Assembly (NCBI RefSeq): GCF_002245215.1
Contig: NZ_NPMR01000001.1
Span: forward strand, 62,001-126,000
Length of the DNA stretch: 64,000 nt
Source of the DNA: Microbacterium sp. Yaish 1
Lineage (GTDB): Bacteria; Actinomycetota; Actinomycetes; Actinomycetales; Microbacteriaceae
Direction: 5' to 3'
In this document: positions 19,151 to 27,477 of the stretch, piece after piece
How the letters are laid out: each line of letters opens with the position of its first letter
Numbering within the stretch: the first letter of the stretch is position 1
Made by a program: the position numbers and the translations under genes
Notes under the pieces: generated by a model
Told to the model about the DNA's origin: nothing
What the model saw: the letters and a program-made list of their open reading frames with translations, nothing else
The model's database searches: none

Positions 19151-19773
19151 GCGTCATCCGGGTGCTCGTCGTCGACGATCAGGAGCTTCTTCGTCGCGGC
19201 CTGCGAATGATCCTCGAGACCGACAGCGGCGTCGAGGTGGTCGGCGAAGCGGAGGACGGTTCGCGGGCGCTCGCGCTCATCCCGACCGTCCGCCCCGACA
19301 TCGTGCTCGCGGATGCGCGCATGCCCGTCCTCGATGGGCTCGGGCTCGTCCGAGAGTGCGCGGTGCATCATCCGGGTCTGCCCGTTCTCGCCCTCACGAC
19401 GTTCGACGATGCGGAACTCGTTCGATCGCTGCTCGAAGCGGGCGCCGCGGGGTTTCTTCTGAAGGATGTCTCAGCCGAACGCCTGCTCGACTCGATCAGG
19501 CAGGTCGTAAATGGCGGCTTGGTCATCGACCCGCGCGTCGCTCGCGTCGCGCTCAGCCGTGACAGCGCTGCCGCTCCCCCGCTCTCCCCCGACCTGACGC
19601 AGACGGAGCAGGCCGTCGCCAACCTGCTCGCGCTCGGGCTACCGAACGCGGAGATCGCGGCGCGCCTGCACCTGGCTCACGGCACCGTTAAGAACGCGGT
19701 CTCGGCGCTGCTCAGGAAGCTGGGACACAGTGACAGGACGTCGCTGGCGTTGGAGTTGGCGCGCGGGAGGTGA
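19147..19773 (+). CDS. NarL/LuxR-family response regulator
   Basis: 208 residues: a receiver domain with acidic pocket D10/D11, phosphoacceptor D56 (LADARMP) and the K-containing FLLKDVS near 108. A C-terminal LuxR-type HTH follows (LTQTEQAVANLLALGLPNAEIAARLHLAHGTVKNAVSALLRKLG). It starts at GTG inside the GTGA overlap with the kinase gene, so the two proteins are a cognate pair. Likely targets are its own promoter and the divergent CPBP gene, by inference from neighbourhood. Confidence 0.93.
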   Translation: MSVIRVLVVDDQELLRRGLRMILETDSGVEVVGEAEDGSRALALIPTVRPDIVLADARMPVLDGLGLVRECAVHHPGLPVLALTTFDDAELVRSLLEAGAAGFLLKDVSAERLLDSIRQVVNGGLVIDPRVARVALSRDSAAAPPLSPDLTQTEQAVANLLALGLPNAEIAARLHLAHGTVKNAVSALLRKLGHSDRTSLALELARGR

Positions 19774-19870
19774 CGCGGCCCGAGTGGGTCCGCGGCGAAG
19801 TTCTGCAGGCTCGAAAACCACTCGCGCGCGCTCGCACCGGGGCGCCCGACGTCCGCGGTGTGGCCTAAGT

Positions 19871-20466
19871 TCACAGTAGAGCCGCGGCGCCGCGGCCGAT
19901 GGTGCGCTCGGCGACGAGCCCGGTGCGAGAAAGCGCGCGGATCGCGCCCGCGCGGAGGTCGACCGCGCTGAAGCGTCCGCCGGTCGAAGTGGACCGCTCA
20001 TCCGCGTCGATGACCGCTTGCGCCGCGAGCAGCTCGAGGTCGACGGCCTGCAGATCTGCGGCCTCGACAGGGCCGGCCGCGCGCGGGAGGACCAGGCGCG
20101 GATGGATCGTTGCGATCTCGTCGCGGACCGTCGTCTCCCACGAGGTCTCGTCGAGATCGGTCGGCTTGTTCGGACGCGTCACCGGCCAGGCGCGTCTATC
20201 GATCTGGTTCAGAGTGTCGATGATCGGTGCCGAACCGCTGTACGCCGCCGACCACTCCGCGATCAGCCGCGTACGATCTGCGCTGACCGCCGAGAGAGAG
20301 GCCGAACCGCGCCGGCGAGTTGGGCGATCTCTCCCGCGTCGTCGAGTGTGTATCCGTGGCGCGCGAGCGCTCCGATCCACGCCGGGTCGGTGCTGGCGAC
20401 GAGCTCGTCCTGCGCGTTGATGACGGTGTGCAGCTGTTGGCACCCGTGCGCATCGATCAAGGCGAC
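19871..20466 (-). pseudogene. Frameshifted, probably 5'-truncated gene of unknown function
   Basis: Two adjacent minus-strand frames read as one protein if one CT unit is removed from the CCTCTCTCTC run (20291-20300 on the plus strand is GAGAGAGAGG). The first part starts near 20460 (DAHGCQQLHTVINAQDELV ... LAGAVRPLS). The second runs to 19871 (AVSADRTRLIAEWSAAYSG ... DLDETSWETTVRDEIA). The joined product would be about 195 residues. The start is weak (TTG) and lies only about 28 bp from the GIY-YIG gene, so the 5' end was possibly lost when the island arrived. No family is assigned. A sequencing error or phase variation at the dinucleotide run cannot be excluded. Confidence 0.5.
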
Positions 20467-20488
20467 CGCAATGCGCTAGACATATCTA

Positions 20489-21457
20489 GTGAGCGAATCA
20501 TTCTCCGCCGCGCCATCCGGAGGCGCGCTAGCCCCATCGAAGCTCGAAGAGGGCGCCTCTGCTGCAGTACCGAATGTGGACGACGTTGAGTCAAGCCGAC
20601 CATCCGCTGACATACCCGTGGTGTCCGAAGGGCAAAACATCGATGATGACGAGACCGCTAACGATGCTCCTCTCGCCCCGCTCGAGGAGATCCGGCAGCT
20701 TCTCTACGAAGACCAGTCACGACTTGGCGACGTGTACCGCCTGTACATCGATGGGGGACTCAGCCCGCAAGAAGTCGCTGACCGACTGAACATTGAGACG
20801 CCCAACTTCGTTTACAGCTACCGCGCTTACATCGAAGCAATCCTCAACGGAAAAGTCTCGACTGGGGTGCAGCTCCGACGCCAGACCGCCAGCGCCCTCA
20901 GATCGTTGATCAAACGGAACAAGACCGCACTCAGCGTTGAAGCTCTGAACATACTAAACACGCATCTTGCGCTGGCCGAGCAAGCAGTAACGTCCGATGA
21001 CGCCGCAGATGAATCGCTATCCGAAGCGGAACAGGACGAGGAAAATCGTGCGGTAACTGGCGCGCTCGTAGGAAAGATTGGCATCTACGCCTTCTCATAC
21101 GGCTGGTATCTCGAGAACCCGGTCGACGCGAAAGCGAACACGCTCATAAAGATCGGAAAGTCCGAGAACGTCGGTGTGCGCATCCGCCAGCATCGTCTCG
21201 GCGCACGAGCGCACATTCCTGAGCCTCTGGTTGTCGTACGGGTGTATGGCGTCGGAGACCGCGACCTCGACCAGACGGAGCGGGACTTCCATCGACTCCT
21301 GAGCACGGCGGGTCACGACAATCCTCGGAGAGTGGTGGCGCAACGGAGTGAGGTAGGCAAAGAATGGTTCCTCACCAACGAGGCTTTCCTCGATGCCATC
21401 GCCAGTGCGCTCGGCCTGCGGACCGAGTACATCGGGCGCTCCGAGTTCGTTGAATGA
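20489..21457 (+). CDS. GIY-YIG (T5orf172/MUG113-like) nuclease-domain protein with a helix-turn-helix-like segment
   Basis: 322 residues. An acidic disordered N-terminus (about 1-62) is followed by an HTH-like segment (about 75-122: RLYIDGGLSPQEVADRLNI). A helical acidic linker with many Glu/Asp runs to about 190. A GIY-YIG-type domain follows: GIYAFSYGWYL from 198, IKIGKS at 220-225, R231 and a C-terminal half with EWFL. The YIG element is IGKS, as in the T5orf172/MUG113 branch. It would nick or cut DNA, or bind branched DNA. The start is GTG with no Shine-Dalgarno; TAGACA 6 bp upstream suggests a leaderless mRNA. It is convergent with the restriction operon, leaving an 81-bp gap. Confidence 0.8.
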   Translation: MSESFSAAPSGGALAPSKLEEGASAAVPNVDDVESSRPSADIPVVSEGQNIDDDETANDAPLAPLEEIRQLLYEDQSRLGDVYRLYIDGGLSPQEVADRLNIETPNFVYSYRAYIEAILNGKVSTGVQLRRQTASALRSLIKRNKTALSVEALNILNTHLALAEQAVTSDDAADESLSEAEQDEENRAVTGALVGKIGIYAFSYGWYLENPVDAKANTLIKIGKSENVGVRIRQHRLGARAHIPEPLVVVRVYGVGDRDLDQTERDFHRLLSTAGHDNPRRVVAQRSEVGKEWFLTNEAFLDAIASALGLRTEYIGRSEFVE

Positions 21458-21538
21458 CTGCACAACTGAGATCGGCCACGGACCGCGTCCAAGCACTACT
21501 TCAACGGGCTGGCCGACCACAGCTTGATACCGCTGAAA

Positions 21539-24500
21539 CTATGCCCCCACGAGTTGCAGCAGCTGGTCGTAGCTCGTCACGCCGTGATACTTGATGCCCG
21601 GAGTCCCAGCGACCTGATCTAGCTTCTCGAAGAGCTTGTTCGCACAGTCGATCTTCGCCTTCTCGGCGCCGCGCAGCTCCAACGACGACAGCGAGTGCTT
21701 AGTTTCGGCGACGAAGTAGACGTGCTTGACAGACCCTTCCTGAAAGGCGATCGCCCAGTCGGGGTTGTAATAGTCGATAGGTGTGGGGATCTTGAAGCCT
21801 CGTGGAAGCTTGGTGAAGACCGCCACTTCTTCACTGATATCGAGCGCGGCGCCGAATTCGCGCTCGACCTGGGAATCGTCAAGGACATACTCGTAGACGT
21901 TCCGATTCGGCGTGTGGATCGCTTTCGAAAGGTCCTGAGCTGTCTGATTCTCCGTGAAGATGGACGCGTCATAGCGGTCTTCAAGGATGTCGTACTCGAT
22001 GTGTTCGACCATCGTCGCTGCGGCTTGTTCACGGATGAGCCGCGCCGCTTCCGTGATGAACTGCTCTGGGTTCTGCTTGAACTTCGCGAACGTGTCAGGT
22101 CGGATGCCTCGGAGGATGGTCGCAACGGTGAGGCGGGTCAGGTTGGTCTTCTCCGCTATCTCGCCGACCAGGTCGTATGGGACTGTCGAGCTGGCGCTCA
22201 GAGTCGACTCCGACGACTTAGTTCGGGTTGTCTTGAAGCTCTCCCCAGACTCCAGGTCCTCTGCCTGGATGATGTCTCGCTGGATACCCTCGGTCACCAC
22301 ATACTGGAGCCGAGCAACTTCAAGCGACGTGTCGAGAACTCGGGTGCAGTTGTCGATGAGCTCCTGCGAGTCGAACTCAACCTGGTAGACGACCCGGCGA
22401 TTGATGCGCGCCCAGAGCTCTTGAAACTCCTTCTTGTGGAAGTTCGCCTTGTTCATCGGCACGACCTTCGCCTTGCGCCCGTCGTCGACCTTCGGCGCCT
22501 GGACGTGGAGCGAGTCGATCAGCTCGGCGACCTGGTAGAAGTAGGGCTGCAGCTCAGGTGGCATGGACGGAATCTCGGGGAGGTCGCCGCGTCCGAGCCA
22601 CTTGTCAGTGAGTTGCTGGTCGTAATCGATGAAGTCGTGCTTGATGAGCCAGTGCTGGAGCTGCTTCGCCTCGTCGAGCGTGAGCTTGTGCTCAGCTCCA
22701 GCGATCACGTCACGCAGGACAGCCCCGACGAAGAACTCGGGCGTAGCCTTCCGCGGCCGCGCGGTGAGCAGGCCAAGCGTCTCCGTCTGGAACCCTCGAA
22801 CGAAGTCAGCATAGGACTCCTCAGTGACGACAGTGAGCACGTTGATGTCGTGGACCGTTACGGGGTTGTCCGCCCGGTCGCCGTTATGGTCGACGGCGAG
22901 GCGAAGACCGCGACCGACCTCCTGGCGACGAGAATCGCCTGCGGTCGCCTTCTTGAGGAACCCGAGCGTGAACACATTCGGGTTGTCCCAGCCCTCTCGC
23001 AGTGCCGAGTGGCTGAAGATGAACCGCAGTGGGTAGTCGCTGTCGAGGAGCTTCTCCTTGTCACGCAGGATTGCGTCGTACGCCTCGGCGTCCTTGGAAA
23101 GGCCCTTGCCCTTTTCGTCGGACGCGTCGGACGCATCGCTATTGATCCAGTGCCCGGTCTTCTTGTCGACGGAGAAATAGCCGTTGTGGATATCACGAAC
23201 CGCGTCGCGCTCGAGGAATGCCCGATACGCCTCACCTGATTCGTCGAGGTCGAGTTCGCTGAGCCGCTCGATCTTGAGCGCCTCGTACTCCTGCTCGAAG
23301 ACGCGGGCGTACTCGCCGAGCCGATCGGGCTGGTCGTAATCGCGGTACTTCAGCACCTCGTCGATGAAGAAGAGCGATAGCACCTTGATGCCGTGCCCGA
23401 AGAGCTGCCGCTCCTTGTCGAGGTGCGCCCGGATGACTTCCCGAATCTGGAGACGTCGTTTCTGCTCGTCGGTCACATCTTTCGTGACCTGTCCACCGTG
23501 GAGCACTTGCCCATCCATGAGCGTGACGGTGTTCGCGATCGCGTCGATGTCGTCGATGACGAGACCGTTGTACGCTTCAATGCCGCCTGAGAGGTCATGG
23601 AGCCGATCGCGCTTCTTGACTTTGATGGTCTTTAGGGTGATGCTCCCGTTCTTCGGCTGGTGTTGGATCTCGATGCGTGCTTTGGGAAAGTCAGGTCCCT
23701 TCCCGAGTTCGATACCGTCGACGTAGAGGTATGCACTGCTGCCGGCGAGGCCCTTCACGCTGATGCCGCGTGCGGCGATCTTCTTGACGAGTTTCTTGTT
23801 GTACGCATCGAGCGCATCCAGTCGGTGGACCTTGTTGTGTGGAATGGCATGCGTCGCCGAGTAGCGCAAGGCGAAGAGGGCGTTGAACCGCCCGAGCGCC
23901 TTCAGCGTCTCGCTGGGCTTCGATGGGTTGCTACCGAGGCGCTGCGGCTCGTCGATGATGAGGATCGGGCGGTTCGCGGCGATCACGTCGATGGGGCGAC
24001 GGGACTTGAAACCGTCGAGCTCCTTGAACATCTTCAGGCCCGACGCCTTACCAGTCTTGGCTGCATCTTGGTCGGCCTTCTTGGCGTCACGATTGAAGTT
24101 CTGTGCATTGATGATCATCACCTGGATGCCGGTGTCAGACGAGAATGTCTCAACGTCTTCGAGATGCTCCGAGTCATAGACGAACGCTCTGGCCTGAGTC
24201 TCGTACTCCGCGAGGAAGTGGTCGGCCGTGATCTCGAAGGACTTCTTCACGCCCTCGCGGATCGCAATGCTGGGAACGACGACGACGAACTTTGACCAGC
24301 CGAATTGCCGGTGGAGTTCCATGATCGTCTTGATGTAGACGTAGGTCTTTCCAGTGCCGGTCTCCATCTCGACGTCCAGGTTCAGCGCCGCCGCTGGGCT
24401 GGAAATCAGCTCCCCCGACAGCGGAAGTCCGCTCGTGCGTCGCTGGACGGCCTGGACATTGTCGAGGAGCTGGCTTGGGTTCAGCAGAACGGCGCTGTTG

Positions 24501-24697
24501 CCATAACCCGTCTGTGCGGCGGCCTCATCGACGCCGTGCGCCAACTCGGGCTGGCCACGTCGACCAGCCGTCCGACCGGGGTCGATCTTGTAGGTGATGT
24601 TGTCGGCGAACGGCTGCCTATGCACAGCACGGAAGCAGTCCACCACCGCGTCGACGGCGGCGGTTTGATAGTCCTGGACCTTGAAGTGCAGCTTCAT
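21539..24697 (-). CDS. res: Type III restriction enzyme Res subunit (SF2 translocase-nuclease)
   Basis: 1052 residues. N-terminal SF2 helicase: Walker A METGTGKT at 111-118, DEPQ motif II at 249-252 (the type III variant of DEAD), and later motif V/VI text (SHSALREGWDNPNVFTLG, then RRQEVGRGLRL). The C-terminal nuclease is PD-(D/E)XK: P979-D980, E998-T-K1000 (NPDWAIAF ... FVAETKHS). It cuts or translocates DNA together with Mod in the classical system. The ATG overlaps the Mod stop codon by one base (TGATG), so it is translationally coupled. It is the last gene of the four-gene operon and ends convergently with the GIY-YIG gene. All key motifs look intact. Confidence 0.93.
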   Translation of the reverse strand: MKLHFKVQDYQTAAVDAVVDCFRAVHRQPFADNITYKIDPGRTAGRRGQPELAHGVDEAAAQTGYGNSAVLLNPSQLLDNVQAVQRRTSGLPLSGELISSPAAALNLDVEMETGTGKTYVYIKTIMELHRQFGWSKFVVVVPSIAIREGVKKSFEITADHFLAEYETQARAFVYDSEHLEDVETFSSDTGIQVMIINAQNFNRDAKKADQDAAKTGKASGLKMFKELDGFKSRRPIDVIAANRPILIIDEPQRLGSNPSKPSETLKALGRFNALFALRYSATHAIPHNKVHRLDALDAYNKKLVKKIAARGISVKGLAGSSAYLYVDGIELGKGPDFPKARIEIQHQPKNGSITLKTIKVKKRDRLHDLSGGIEAYNGLVIDDIDAIANTVTLMDGQVLHGGQVTKDVTDEQKRRLQIREVIRAHLDKERQLFGHGIKVLSLFFIDEVLKYRDYDQPDRLGEYARVFEQEYEALKIERLSELDLDESGEAYRAFLERDAVRDIHNGYFSVDKKTGHWINSDASDASDEKGKGLSKDAEAYDAILRDKEKLLDSDYPLRFIFSHSALREGWDNPNVFTLGFLKKATAGDSRRQEVGRGLRLAVDHNGDRADNPVTVHDINVLTVVTEESYADFVRGFQTETLGLLTARPRKATPEFFVGAVLRDVIAGAEHKLTLDEAKQLQHWLIKHDFIDYDQQLTDKWLGRGDLPEIPSMPPELQPYFYQVAELIDSLHVQAPKVDDGRKAKVVPMNKANFHKKEFQELWARINRRVVYQVEFDSQELIDNCTRVLDTSLEVARLQYVVTEGIQRDIIQAEDLESGESFKTTRTKSSESTLSASSTVPYDLVGEIAEKTNLTRLTVATILRGIRPDTFAKFKQNPEQFITEAARLIREQAAATMVEHIEYDILEDRYDASIFTENQTAQDLSKAIHTPNRNVYEYVLDDSQVEREFGAALDISEEVAVFTKLPRGFKIPTPIDYYNPDWAIAFQEGSVKHVYFVAETKHSLSSLELRGAEKAKIDCANKLFEKLDQVAGTPGIKYHGVTSYDQLLQLVGA

Positions 24698-26802
24698 CAG
24701 ATCACCTTCACCGTGGTGTCGGGAGAGAGCTGCTCGAAGACCTGGTGTGCGTTGATCGCGGCCGCGTCCGAGGCGAAGCCCGCGTCTTTGAACACGACCT
24801 TCTGCGTGGTGTTGGCGGCAGCGCGCAGTGCGAGCTCATGGATCAACGCCTCGTCGAGCTGATCGTCAAAACAGGCAAGAAGTGCCCCGTCTTCGACGTC
24901 GTACACCTGATGCCCCGCGACCGTCTCGAGACTGATCGGGGCCGCGAGGTCGAGCCCCCATGCGAGGAGCACCTCAAACAAGACATCCAGGCCGCCGCGG
25001 TCGCCCTTGACGCTCTCGACGAGGTCGAGCAATGTGTCTTGATTGACGGTATCCGGAGTCGTGGTGATATCGGCGAAATTGCTCGTGTCGACGGTGAACG
25101 TGCGGAAGCCGACGTCGCCGTTCCAACCGGACGAGTTGTGGCTAGCAAGAATCTGCTCACCGGCCTTCTGGATGCGGATCTTGGTCAGCTCGGCGATGGT
25201 CAGGGGCTTCTCGAGCTGGTTGAGGAGCTTGATCGCGTTCTGGATGGTCGTCTTCGCCGAGCCGGTCGCCGACTTTAGGTTGTCCTCGAGCAACTCGGGC
25301 AGTTGCACCAGGATCACCGGGCAGTTGAGCCCCGAGCGGGCGCAGAGATCGAACACAGCCTCGGCAGTCGTGCCGGACCCCGCGAAGAAGTCCATGACGA
25401 TGCCATCCTTGCCGCCCAGGACGTACTCGAACAGTCGTGACAAGACCTCGTGGTCCTTGGGGTTGTTGAACACTTTCGCGCCCATGAGGTCACGCAGGTG
25501 GCGAACAGACACCTGCGATTGCTTGTAGAAGTAGGAGCCACGTACCTGGGTCGCAAGTTCCGCGTCCTGTGCTCTCGTGTCGGCCTCGTCATCGCCATCA
25601 GCGACCGCCTCATAGTCGAGCGGCTTCAGGTGAGCCTTACGGAACGGCGGCTCGGACTCGTCATCTCGGAATACAACGACACCAAGATCGATCATCTGTT
25701 GCATCTTCTCTGGGTCGCTATAGATCCAGCCGCGTTCCGGAATCCTGCACGCCTTCTTCGTGACCGGATGAAGAATCTCGTACCTTGGCCCGTTTCCACC
25801 AGGCCACGAGATGTCCTGATCACGCCACGGACCGTTAGCATCGACGCGCTTATATCGTGCCCACTTCTTCGATGGATCGGAAGTCGGAAGGGCACGGAAC
25901 CACGCCGAAAGATCAGTCTCGATCGCGGCATCGTTGTTGCCGTGCTTTTCACGCAAGCGCAAGTACTCATCCCAGATCTCACGTGCTCCGGGCTTCTCCT
26001 CGCGCCAAGCGGTCTTGCGCTCACGAAGCGTCGACTGGGACTTCGCATAAGCCATGACGTACTCATGCCCGACTGAGAAGAATTTCGCATCGTTCTTGCG
26101 TCCCTTCTCCCAGACGAGCTGCGCGATGAAATTCTGCTCTCCGAAGACTTCGTCCATGAGACGGCGAAGGGATGCCTGCTCGGCGTCGTCGATGCTCACG
26201 AGGATCACCCCGTCTTGGGCGAGGAAGCGCTTGGCGAGTCGAAGCCGGGGGTAGATCATGCTCAGCCAGTCGGAATGGAACCGCCCGTTCGCCTCGGTGT
26301 TCGACACGAGTTTCTCGCCGGCCTCGTTCACCTGGTGCGACTTCCAGAGGAACTCTTGTGTCGAGGACGAAAAATCATCCCGGTAGACGAGGTCGCCGCC
26401 CGTGTTGTAAGGCGGGTCGATGTAGATCAGACGGACCTTGCCAAGGTAGGACTCCTGGAGCAGCTTCATCGCTTCGAGATTGTCGCCTTCGATGAAGAGG
26501 TTCTTCGTGGTGTCGAAGTCAATGGAGTCGCCTATGTTGGGTCGCAGCGTCTTGGTGATGGGGGCATTGGAAGCGAACTCAGCGGCGAGCTTGCCCGGCC
26601 AGTCGATCTGATAGACCTCCTTGCCCTCGATGACGTAATCGCTGAGTTCCTGCCGGAGCGCCTCAAAGTCGACCTGATGAATGAGCTTGCCGTCGTCATC
26701 AAGCCCCTCAGTGACGACTTGCGGGAATAGCGCGGCCAGTGCCTCGACGTTCCTGCGCGTCACGTCGACTGATTGCAGCTCCAGCTTGTCCAGCTTTGTC
26801 AT
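24697..26802 (-). CDS. mod: Type III DNA adenine methyltransferase (Mod)
   Basis: 701 residues, beta-class N6-adenine methyltransferase: catalytic DPPY at 129-132 (YIDPPYNTGGDLVY) comes before the AdoMet-binding FxGxG at 471-478 (DFFAGSGT). About 340 residues between them hold the target-recognition region (roughly 230-430) with aromatic-rich text such as WARYKRVDANGPW. It should methylate one strand of an asymmetric site and give Res its specificity. The C-terminal about 200 residues resemble the Mod dimer and Res-binding part. It is the third gene of the operon, 9 bp after the DUF4391 gene, and overlaps res by 1 base. No phase-variable repeat is evident. Confidence 0.94.
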   Translation of the reverse strand: MTKLDKLELQSVDVTRRNVEALAALFPQVVTEGLDDDGKLIHQVDFEALRQELSDYVIEGKEVYQIDWPGKLAAEFASNAPITKTLRPNIGDSIDFDTTKNLFIEGDNLEAMKLLQESYLGKVRLIYIDPPYNTGGDLVYRDDFSSSTQEFLWKSHQVNEAGEKLVSNTEANGRFHSDWLSMIYPRLRLAKRFLAQDGVILVSIDDAEQASLRRLMDEVFGEQNFIAQLVWEKGRKNDAKFFSVGHEYVMAYAKSQSTLRERKTAWREEKPGAREIWDEYLRLREKHGNNDAAIETDLSAWFRALPTSDPSKKWARYKRVDANGPWRDQDISWPGGNGPRYEILHPVTKKACRIPERGWIYSDPEKMQQMIDLGVVVFRDDESEPPFRKAHLKPLDYEAVADGDDEADTRAQDAELATQVRGSYFYKQSQVSVRHLRDLMGAKVFNNPKDHEVLSRLFEYVLGGKDGIVMDFFAGSGTTAEAVFDLCARSGLNCPVILVQLPELLEDNLKSATGSAKTTIQNAIKLLNQLEKPLTIAELTKIRIQKAGEQILASHNSSGWNGDVGFRTFTVDTSNFADITTTPDTVNQDTLLDLVESVKGDRGGLDVLFEVLLAWGLDLAAPISLETVAGHQVYDVEDGALLACFDDQLDEALIHELALRAAANTTQKVVFKDAGFASDAAAINAHQVFEQLSPDTTVKVI

Positions 26803-26811
26803 CTCTCCCTC

Positions 26812-27477
26812 TCACACCAGCGCCGCAAGTGCGGCCTGGCGATCCTTCAGTTCTCGGCGCAACTCGACCTTGCGGTTGAGTTGCGGTTCGTTGCGGAGCT
26901 TGCGCTCCAAAGTGGATATCTCGCGTTCGAGCTTGCGCACTGCGGCCAGTCTCTCAGCGGTCACCGACACGTCTTCTCCGGCGTACGCGGAGATCGGGGT
27001 GAGCGGCGCGATGAGGGCGGAATACAGCGTCGGGAGCGAGATGGCGGTGGGCATTGCTTCGCGAGCTGTGGCCGCTGACATCCACCCCGTTGAGTAGTAC
27101 GTCGACGGTCGGGGCGCGCCCGCGCGAACGATCTTGTGCGCGGCCGCCAGCCGCACCAACGGGCTTCGGGTGTCGTCGCGGTGGATCTCAAAGAGGGTGG
27201 GGTTCGGGATCGCTTGATCGATTGCCGCCAGGACAGACTCGCTGACATCACTCGTCTTCGCGTGCAACCACAACACCTCGATTTCTGGGACTTCGGTGGA
27301 TGCGGGGAGGTTGATGGTGTCGGGTGCGAGCTTGTACATCCAGGTGATGCGTTGCACGTCGGAGACGAACTTCTCTCGAAGCGCGGAGCTGCCCGCGGTC
27401 CGTTCGTAGAACCGCTCTTTCGGGATTCGTGCGCCGAACTGGGCAGCTACAGGCCACTCGTACAGGATGTCGGTCAC
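26812..27477 (-). CDS. DUF4391 protein
   Basis: 221 residues. It matches the DUF4391 layout: an N-terminal YEWPVAAQFGARIPKERFYE, the central ITWMYKLAPDTINLPAS and IEVLWL segments, then IPNPTLFEIHRD. The C-terminal coiled coil (about 170-215) is rich in Glu, Arg and Leu (RKLEREISTLERKLRNEP). DUF4391 is known mainly as a companion of helicase/Mod/Res loci and has no assigned activity that I know of. It starts at GTG, overlapping the upstream helicase gene by GTGA. The coiled coil suggests dimerisation or docking on one of the large subunits. It is probably required for the operon's function, but this is inference. Confidence 0.82.
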   Translation of the reverse strand: MTDILYEWPVAAQFGARIPKERFYERTAGSSALREKFVSDVQRITWMYKLAPDTINLPASTEVPEIEVLWLHAKTSDVSESVLAAIDQAIPNPTLFEIHRDDTRSPLVRLAAAHKIVRAGAPRPSTYYSTGWMSAATAREAMPTAISLPTLYSALIAPLTPISAYAGEDVSVTAERLAAVRKLEREISTLERKLRNEPQLNRKVELRRELKDRQAALAALV

